From Minwuia sp. (lineage in GTDB: Bacteria; Pseudomonadota; Alphaproteobacteria; Minwuiales; Minwuiaceae), in NCBI GenBank assembly GCA_029213165.1, contig JARGNO010000015.1:23215-76814 (forward strand): a stretch of DNA of 53,600 nucleotides. Reading direction: 5' to 3'. Within the stretch, counting starts at the first letter, position 1. Every line of letters begins with the position of its first letter. The notes beneath the pieces were generated by a model, which was given only the letters and a program-made list of their open reading frames with translations, did no database searches and was not told the DNA's origin. Position numbers and translations under genes: made by a program. Of this stretch, positions 17,105 through 24,800 are shown in pieces.

Positions 17105-18890
17105 ATGACTGAAGCCAAGAACGAGAAATTCGATTCCTACATGACTGCCATCATCGCCAACCGCGTTGACGGGATCATCCGGGAAATGACCAACACCCTG
17201 CTTCGGGCGGCGCGATCCGCGGTCATCAACAGCGCGCGGGATTTCAGTTGCTCCATCTGTACCGGCGACAACCAGTTGCTCGCCGCGGCTGAGGGTCTGC
17301 CGATCCACATCTTTGGCAGCCACATGCAGTCCAAGGCCATGACGGACTTCAATGATGATATCCGTGAAGGCGACTGCTACCTGCACAACGATCCATATTC
17401 CGGCAATACCCATGCGGCGGACCATACCTTCCTGGTGCCCGTGTTCTTCGAAGGCGAGCACCTGTTCACAGCCGTTGCCAAGGCGCATCAGGCCGACATC
17501 GGCAATTCGCTGCCCACTACCTACATGGCCAGCGCCAAGGACCAGTATGAGGAAGGCGCCCTGATCTTCCCTGCTGTCCGCATCCAGCGCGACTACACCA
17601 ACATCGATGACGTGGTGCGCATGTGCCGGTCCCGCATCCGCGTGCCGGGACAGTGGTACGGTGACTATCTGGCAGGCATCGGCTCGGCCCGGATCGGCGA
17701 ACGCCGCCTGAAGGAACTCTGCGAGAAATACGGCAAGGAGACCATCAAGGCCTTCATCCGCGACTGGTTCGACTATTCGGAGGAGCGGATGGCCCAGGCC
17801 ATCGCCAAGCTGCCGAAATCGACCCTGAAGAACTCCGGTGCCCATGACCCCTACGGCGATCTGCTGCCGGAGGGTATTCCGCTGAATGTGGAGGTCCGGA
17901 TTGATCCCGACGACCGCATGATCGACGTGGATCTGACCGACAACATCGACAATGTCGATTGCGGCCTGAACGAGAGCGAGGCCTGTGCCTCCGCCTCCAC
18001 CATCGCCGGTGTCTTCAACTCGCTGGACCCGACGGTGCCGCGCAATTCCGGCTCCTTCCGCCGTATCCGGCTGCACCTGAAGGAAGGCGCCATCGCCGGA
18101 CGACCGAAGTTCCCGCACAGTTGCTCCGTCTCCACCACCAATGTCGCCGACCGGCTGATCAACATCGTCCAGTCGGCCTTTGCGGAGATCGGTGACGGGC
18201 CTGGCGGAAGGCGGTGTCGGCATGGGGGCTGGCTTCGCCGTTGTCTCTGGCAAGGACGACCGGGCCGAGGACGAGCCTTACGTGAACCAGCTCATCATCG
18301 CCAGTTCCGGTGGCCCGGCCAGTCCCGTGGCGGACGGCTGGATCACCTATGGCATTCCGGTGGTCGCAGGGCTGATGTATCGCGACTCCGTGGAAATCGA
18401 CGAACTGAAACATCCGCTGCAGTTCCAGTACCTGCGCATCGTGACGGGCAGCGGCGGTGCCGGGCGGCTGCGTGGGGCTCCGGCAATGGAACTCTCCTAC
18501 GGCCCGACCGAACTGCCGATGGATGTGCTCTGGCCCTGCGACGGCACTGTCTATGCGCCCAAGGGCGTCCGGGGCGGGGATGCCGGGTCCGCCTGCCAGC
18601 ATTTCAAGGTCAGCGCCAACGGGCTGGAAGAGGAACTGCCGAGCATCGTCGAGGTGCAACTGCAGAAGGGCGAGCGGGTGCGGGGCAACCATTCCGGCGG
18701 CGGCGGCTACGGCAGTCCCATGGACCGCGACCCGCGCAAGGTGCTGCGGGACGTTCTGGAACGCTACGAAACCCCGGAACGGGCACGCGACGTCTATGGC
18801 GTGGTGCTGACAGGATCCGGTGACGATGAGTCACTGGCCCTGGACGTTGCCGCGACCGAGAAACTGCGCGCGGAACGCACCGCCGCATGA
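17105..18890 (+). pseudogene. hyuB: Hydantoinase/oxoprolinase subunit B with a single +1 frameshift
   Basis: The first part, from the ATG at 17105, is a good HyuB: EMTNTLLRAARSAVINSARDFSC, HIFGSHMQSK and HNDPYSGNTHAADH. It runs to QSAFAEIGDG at about 18195. The rest of the domain (GLAEGGVGMGAGFAVVSG, then GSGGAGRLRGAP and NHSGGGGYGSP) continues in another frame to the stop at 18890. Removing one base from the string GACGGGCCTGG (18194-18204) restores a protein of 594 residues, the normal HyuB length. No other lesion is seen, so this is either a recent inactivation or a one-base error in the GGGCC run. Uncorrected, the first frame would end at 18823 with a nonsense tail. Confidence 0.85.
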
Positions 18891-18977
18891 CCTGAAACCA
18901 TCACAGTCCACAAAGAACGAACGCCCCTTCCCCCGCAGGAGGGAGGCAAGCAGTGACGGTTCAGTCTTAGCCGTGAG

Positions 18978-20153
18978 TCACGCTCGGTTACGCCGACCGC
19001 TCCCCGCGATGATGATCTCGCGCGGGTAGTCGGTCAGGTAGTCGCAGCCATCCGCCGTCACCACGATGGAATCGCCGATGCGTCCGCCCAGGCTGCCGTC
19101 CAGGCTGATGCCCCCGTCAACGGCGAAGGTCATGCCGGGCTGCAGGATGGTCCTGTCCCCTGCCTTCAGTTCCGGGGCCTCCAGGTACGACATGCCTATG
19201 GAGCGACCTGTCCGGTAGCCGGTGACATAGCCGCGCTCGCTGTAGACGGCGTTGGCCGCTTCTGCGACGGACTCTGCCGTCACGCCGGGCCGGATCGCCG
19301 CAATCGCGGCCTGTTGCGCGTCGATGGCGGCCTGCTGCACGCGGGCCGCATCATCGCTCACCTCATCGACGAAGAACATGCGGTCAAAGCCCAGCTTGTA
19401 GAGCTTGAACTGCGCCATGTTGCAGAAACAGAAATAGACCGGATCCCCCACCGCGAGCGGCTTCACACTGGCCCGCCGGTGGACCATCGACGTGTCGCGG
19501 CCGGACTGCATGACCTGCAGATTGTGGATCATGGGGGAGACGAAGGCCTCCCATCCCCGCGCGGTCAGGAAACCGGCTGCCTTCCGTGTCCCCGCATTGA
19601 TGACGGCCAGCGCGGCCTCGTATTCCGGCGCACCGGCCGCCAGCGCCCCTTCAGCCGCCGCCATCATCGCCCCGGCAATCTCGCCCGCCTGACGCATGAC
19701 GCTGATCTCTTCCGGTGACTTGATCATCCGCATCGGTCCCAGCACCGGCGCAATGTCGGCCAGATGGGTGTCCGGCAGGCTTTGATCGAACCAGTTGCGC
19801 ACGATGGCGGGCAGGGTCGCCGCCTCCACAGCCACAGACCGGTGCCGGTCCCCCAGCACCCGCGCCAGCACATTCTCCCAGCGATTGCCGCCCGCATCCT
19901 CCCAGGTCTCGATCCGGCTGACCCAGGTCATGGCCCCGACCATCTCGCTCTCCATCAGCGGGGTCAGAACCGTCGGTTCCTCGTCCGGGCGAATGATCAG
20001 GAATGTCGGCCGCCCGAATTCCACCGAAAGATAGCCCCAGAACCCGGCGAGCCAGGCAATCGAGCTTTCGTCGGTCAGGACCGCAACCCCGATCCCCTCC
20101 TCCCGCATCCGCTGCTGAAACGCGATGGTCCGCTGACGTGCCTGCTCCAGCAT
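18978..20153 (-). CDS. M24-family (creatinase/Xaa-Pro peptidase fold) hydrolase without metal ligands
   Basis: The product of 391 residues has the two-domain creatinase layout: an N-terminal creatinase domain (VLTDESSIAWLAGFWGYL) and a pita-bread C-terminal domain that includes MRMIKSPEEISVMRQAGEIA. The five metal ligands of M24 metallopeptidases are not kept: the GDxVxxD position reads GDPVYFC, the GHxxG His reads GRSIG, the EPG Glu reads AVDGG, and the last Glu reads IGDSIVVT. Creatinase and ectoine hydrolase are metal-free members of this fold that cleave C-N bonds in small molecules, and YRTGRSIG is reminiscent of the ectoine-hydrolase branch. The ATG at 20153 has GAGGGAG upstream. It is divergent from the racemase-like gene. 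Confidence 0.85.
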   Translation of the reverse strand: MLEQARQRTIAFQQRMREEGIGVAVLTDESSIAWLAGFWGYLSVEFGRPTFLIIRPDEEPTVLTPLMESEMVGAMTWVSRIETWEDAGGNRWENVLARVLGDRHRSVAVEAATLPAIVRNWFDQSLPDTHLADIAPVLGPMRMIKSPEEISVMRQAGEIAGAMMAAAEGALAAGAPEYEAALAVINAGTRKAAGFLTARGWEAFVSPMIHNLQVMQSGRDTSMVHRRASVKPLAVGDPVYFCFCNMAQFKLYKLGFDRMFFVDEVSDDAARVQQAAIDAQQAAIAAIRPGVTAESVAEAANAVYSERGYVTGYRTGRSIGMSYLEAPELKAGDRTILQPGMTFAVDGGISLDGSLGGRIGDSIVVTADGCDYLTDYPREIIIAGSGRRNRA

Positions 20154-20275
20154 CGGTGCTTCTCCCTCAGGTCTTCCGCGCGATCGGCCTTCCGCCGACA
20201 CCAGCGGTCGCAATCGGAACTGGCAAGGCGATCAGGCACATGGAACTCTTGCAACAGGTTGGGAGAGCGATACGG

Positions 20276-21040
20276 ATGACGCAATATCCATCAGCGACAC
20301 GGAATGTCCGGTTCGACGCCGGTCGCCATCCGCGCGCCAAGATCGGCTTCGTGCTGCTGGCGACGGAGCAGACGATCGAAGAGGACATGATGCGGCACGC
20401 CCCGGACGGGGTCGGCATGCATTTCACCCGTGCGGCAATCCCCGATTCCATCACCAATGCCACGCTCTCCGCCCAGGCCGACCTGCTGGCCGACGCGGCA
20501 GCGACCCTGTTGCCGGACGGATCACTGGATGTCGCCTGCTATGCCTGCACGTCCGGCAGTCTGGTGATCGGGGAGGAACGGGTCTTCGCCGAACTGCAAC
20601 GCGGTGCGCCGGACGCGACGCCCACATCGCTGATCACCGGCGTCATCCGCGCCCTGCGCGCCGTTCGCGCGCGCCGGATTGTCGTCGCAACCCCATATCT
20701 GGACGAGATCAACAGTCGGGAAGCCGAATACCTGGCACAGGCGGGCTTCACCGTGCTCGACATCCAGGGACTCAACCTCGAGAAGGACAGCGACATGATA
20801 CGGGTCGACCCCGGCTTCATTCGGGAGTTTGCCCTGTCCCTGGACCGGCCCGACGCGGACGCGGACGCGATCTTCGTTTCCTGTGGTGCCCTGCGCACAA
20901 TGGATGTGCTGCAACAGATGGAGGAACAGGCGGGCAAGCCGGTCATCGCCAGCAATCAGGCGATGCTGTGGGACACCTTGCGGCTGGGCGGCGTCAATGA
21001 CCGGCTGGACGGGCTGGGTCGCCTGCTGCATCTGCCATGA
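20276..21040 (+). CDS. Asp/Glu-racemase-superfamily enzyme, maleate isomerase/EutA-like
   Basis: The protein of 254 residues has the twin-cysteine arrangement of the maleate cis-trans isomerase/arylmalonate decarboxylase group: C91 in CYACTSGS and C203 in FVSCGALRTMD, each in a similar half. The N-terminus KIGFVLLATEQTIEEDM fits that family. These enzymes use Cys-based proton shuffling to isomerise, racemise or decarboxylate small dicarboxylates. A homologous protein (EutA) occurs in ectoine-utilisation operons, which is notable given the ectoine-hydrolase-like M24 gene opposite. A GGGAG lies about 10 bases before the ATG at 20276. The stop overlaps the next start by 4 bp. Confidence 0.85.
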   Translation: MTQYPSATRNVRFDAGRHPRAKIGFVLLATEQTIEEDMMRHAPDGVGMHFTRAAIPDSITNATLSAQADLLADAAATLLPDGSLDVACYACTSGSLVIGEERVFAELQRGAPDATPTSLITGVIRALRAVRARRIVVATPYLDEINSREAEYLAQAGFTVLDIQGLNLEKDSDMIRVDPGFIREFALSLDRPDADADAIFVSCGALRTMDVLQQMEEQAGKPVIASNQAMLWDTLRLGGVNDRLDGLGRLLHLP

Positions 21041-21810
21041 AGGTCGCTGTGTTCCAGTGTGATCTGGCCGGGGCAACGGCGCAGACCAGGCTCACCAGAC
21101 TGCATCAGGTGATGCAGCAGACAGAGGCCAGCCTGGTGCTTTGTCCGGAACTGTTCATGTCCGGCTATCACATCGCTGACCGTATCCCGGATCTGGCGGA
21201 GAGCCGCGACGGGCCCTTTGCCCGGCGGGTGGCGGAGATTGCGCGGGCCACGGATACCGCGGTTGCCTATGGCTACCCTGAAATGACGGAGGGCCGGATC
21301 TACAACAGCGCAGTCTGTATCGGACGCGATGGCGCCATGATCGCCAATCATCGAAAGCTCGTTGTTCCGCCCGGTCCGGAAATCCGGTACTTCACAGCCG
21401 GAGACCGCCTGACCCTGTTCGATCTCGACGGCATCCGCATGGCCCTGCTGATCTGCTACGACATCGAGTTTCCGGAGGCAGCACGCGCGGCCTCCCTGGC
21501 GGGTGCGGAGGTGATCCTGGCACCCACTGCCCTTGCCGCGCAGTGGTCCGTGGTCGCCGAACGGGTGATTCCGGCACGGGCTTTCGAGAATGGCGCCCAT
21601 ATTGTCTATGCCAATCATGCGGGAATCGAGAATGGTCTCGAATATGCCGGATCAAGCGTGATTCTTGACCCGATCGGGGGTGATCAGGCTCGTGCAGGCG
21701 CGTCAGAGACTGTAATCACTGAAGTTCTTGATATTCAGAGAGTCCATCGCGCGCGCACCAGATTGCCGTATCTGAAGGATGTAGCTGCACTGCACGACCG
21801 GCTGCGGTGA
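21037..21810 (+). CDS. Carbon-nitrogen hydrolase (nitrilase superfamily amidase)
   Basis: The protein of 257 residues is a single-domain nitrilase-fold amidase with its catalytic triad intact: E38 in CPELFMSGYH, K107 in NHRKLVVPPG, and C140 in LLICYDIEFPEAAR. These enzymes hydrolyse terminal amides or N-carbamoyl groups in the cytosol. It is translationally coupled to the racemase-like gene. With a hydantoinase and a creatinase-like enzyme beside it, a role in removing ammonia from a ring-opened amide or carbamoyl intermediate is a reasonable inference but not shown. It converges on the TPR gene (stops 6 bp apart). Confidence 0.92.
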   Translation: MKVAVFQCDLAGATAQTRLTRLHQVMQQTEASLVLCPELFMSGYHIADRIPDLAESRDGPFARRVAEIARATDTAVAYGYPEMTEGRIYNSAVCIGRDGAMIANHRKLVVPPGPEIRYFTAGDRLTLFDLDGIRMALLICYDIEFPEAARAASLAGAEVILAPTALAAQWSVVAERVIPARAFENGAHIVYANHAGIENGLEYAGSSVILDPIGGDQARAGASETVITEVLDIQRVHRARTRLPYLKDVAALHDRLR

Positions 21811-21816
21811 GGCGGA

Positions 21817-24800
21817 TCAGTTCTGACGCAGCAGTTGCTCCGCCCGCCCGAAACGTTCCGTCTCGATCAGCATGGCGACATAGTCTGCAAGCAGTGACCG
21901 GTCAGATGGACGCTCCGCCACAAGTCCCTCATAGACCGCTATCGCTTCCTCGTCTGCGCCGATTGCGGTGAGGCCGGTTGCCTTCCTGCGCCGGGTCTCG
22001 AAGTCGTTCTCCTGCTTCGCGGCGATGCGTTTCAGCATCTCGCGATAGGCCGCCCGCCCCTCCTGCGGGCGATTCATGGCGGACAGGGACTGCCCGTAGT
22101 AGTACCAGGGGCGATGGTCAGCGCGTCGCTCGGCATCGGCGACGCGGAAGTATCTGTCCAGAACCTCCACCGCCTTCTCTGCCCGGCCCGCGAACGTGAA
22201 GCTGCGACCTGCCTGCAGCAGACGGTCCGGGTCATCGCCGATGCGATCCAGCAGCTTGTCCCAGGCCTGAACAGCCACATCCGGCTTTGCCGCCTGCTCC
22301 GCCCAATCGGCCATCTGCAACAGGGGCCGGGTATCGTCGGTCGATGGAATCAGGCGACCGAGCAACTGTCCGACCTCGTCGAAACCACGTTCCACGATCA
22401 GCGCATTCACATAGGGCGCGAGCACCGGATCGGCCCCCGACACCGGTGGCTTGGGGGCAACAAGTGCAATGGTCCGCGCCGTGGCACCAACATCGTTCAG
22501 CAATTGCAGCCATGCCGCACGATCCTGGTCCGTCCCGGCGGAGCGCGCCCGGCGGGAAAGCCATTCGAGCCCACGTTCGGGCGGGCGTGGCCCCCAGAGG
22601 AACACCAGTTGCTGCACATCGGGCGAATCCGGGCGCGCATCCTGTGCGAGCAGGCTGAAGGCCTGTTCCGCTTCCGGCTTGGCCCCCAGATCAAGCAGAC
22701 GGAAGGCGGCATTGCGCCGATCCTGTGCCTTCAGGCGCTTGTCGATGGACCGGCGTGTGACCCAGACAATCAGGTCATCCCGCCGTCCGGCAGTGGCCAG
22801 GGCTTCCTCATAGACCGGGGGCCATGGGCCAGTGGGTTCGGCCCGCGCAACCGTCTCAAGGAAAGGCAGGGCACGGGTCGGCCCGGCAACTTCCAGCAAT
22901 TCATACAGCAACGCGTCACGCTGGGCCTTCGGGAGACCGGATCGCAGGCGCCGGACCAGAACGTCGGCACGCTCCTTGTCCGCCTTTGCCAGGCGCAGTG
23001 CCTGGACATAGGCTTCCTCCCACCGCGCCGGGTCCGACCGTGCCAGATCGCGCAGGGTCGGCAATGCCACATCCCCAAGCCCGGCATCAAGCAGGGCGAA
23101 CAGCAGGCCTTCGCGCGTCGCGGCATCCATGGTCGGGTCAGCCAGGGCGGACTCCGCGAAACTGCGCAGATCAGCCGGATCACCGCCCCGCCCCAATGCC
23201 GCGACATAGGCACTGCGGACCTCCGCCGTCCCGGGCAGCAGCGCGCGCAGGATCGGCACGGCCTCCTCTGCCCGTCCGGCATTGGTCAGCGCCTGCCCCC
23301 AGACCAGCGATGCCTCGTTTCCGGGATACAGGGCTTGCAGCTTCTCTGCCGCCGCGAAAGCCAGGTCCGGCTTCGCGCTCTGTGTGGCAAGGTAATAGAT
23401 ATCGGAGAGCACCTGGCGTCCCGGCTGCGGCGTGGACTTCAGCCATGCAAGCACCGGCCCGGCTTCGCCAGCCTGTGTCTCCAGCCGGGCCCATCCCTCC
23501 TGCACCTGCGGTGCGTCACGTTGCGCCCGCAAGGTACGCAACAGGGGCAATCCGTCCTTCGCCTTGCCCAGTTCGAGGTAGAGGTTGGCGAGATTGGCTA
23601 TGGCAAAGGGCGGTGTCGCCGGATCACGGGCCACCGTCTCCAGCAATGCCAACGCGCGCGTGTTCTCCCCCAGATCGGTCAGGGTCCGCGCGATCGAAAG
23701 ACGCGTCGCAAGCGGCGGATCGGCGACAGCCAGAGCTTTCTCCACCCATTCCCGCGCGGCCTTGTTGTCGCCACGCGCCACCGCGATGCGGGCGGCCATG
23801 GCAGGTCGCTTCGCCAGGAATTCGGGTCCGGTTTCCGCCAGCAGCCAGTCGATCAGCGCGAAGTCACCTTCCTCAGCCGCGTTCTCGGCGAGTGATGCAA
23901 CTGTATCCTCCGGCAGCAGGCGCGGATTCTGCCGCCGCGCCTCGGCAAAGGCGATCTGCGGCTGGTCCAGTTCTATGGCCAGCGCCATCAGGTCGTCAGC
24001 AAGCAACAGGGGTTGCGGCTCACCGGCTGAGCGGGCCTGCAGGTAGGCCAGCGCCTGCGGCTTCCGCCCCGCCGCAGACAAGGCGGCGACATAGACCTCT
24101 GCGTCCTCCGGCGTGCCGGGCAGCAACTCCTTCAGGATCGGCAGCGCCTCCTCCGCCCGCCCACGTCCGATCAGGGAATTGGCATAGATGCGCCGGGTGC
24201 GTTCATCCTGTTCAAGCTGGTACAGGCGTGCCGCGGCATCGAAGGCCAGCGGTTCGGCCCCGCTCTCCGCAGCCAGGAAATGGATATCCTCCAGCAATTG
24301 CCGGTTCGTGACGCGGTTTCGCTTCAGCCAGTCCTGCACCCGCCTCGGATCACCGGCCCGGGTTTCCAGCCGCGCCCATCCAGCCTGGACCTGAGGCTCT
24401 GCCCGTTGCTCGGCCAGGGATCGCATGAGCGCCAGACCATCGCGGGCGCGGTCCAGTTCCAGATAGAGTGCGGCAAGGTTGCCAATCGCCCAGGCGGGCG
24501 TATCAGGATCGCGCGCCAGACCCTCCAGCCGTTTCAGCGCCCCGGCCTGATCACCAAGTTCGGCCTGCACCCGTGCGAGATCGATCCGGTCATTCAGCCG
24601 CAAGTCGGGCAAGGCACTGGCCCTGGCCAACCACTCGGCCGCCGCCTTCCGGTCACCGCGGGCAATGGCGATCCGTGCGGCGGTCACGGGGCGTGCGGCC
24701 AGAAACGCCGGGCCAAGCGTGGAAAGCATGTTGTCGATCAGTTCAAATCGCCCCTCCAGCGCTGCGGTCTCCGCCAGGTAGGCGACGGTGTCGCCCGGCA

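Noticed and set aside
18180-18890. Independent 236-codon gene inside hyuB
   Set aside because: Its sequence is the missing C-terminal part of HyuB in a shifted frame, so it is one broken gene and not two.
20003-20275. N-terminal extension of the racemase-like protein by 91 residues
   Set aside because: The extension overlaps the divergent M24 gene and its Arg/Pro-rich text has no family match; the ATG at 20276 fits the fold.
22114-24311. Long plus-strand open frames opposite the TPR gene (593 and 495 codons)
   Set aside because: They are antisense to the repeat-rich coding strand, have low-complexity Pro/Arg/Gln composition, and lack ribosome binding sites.
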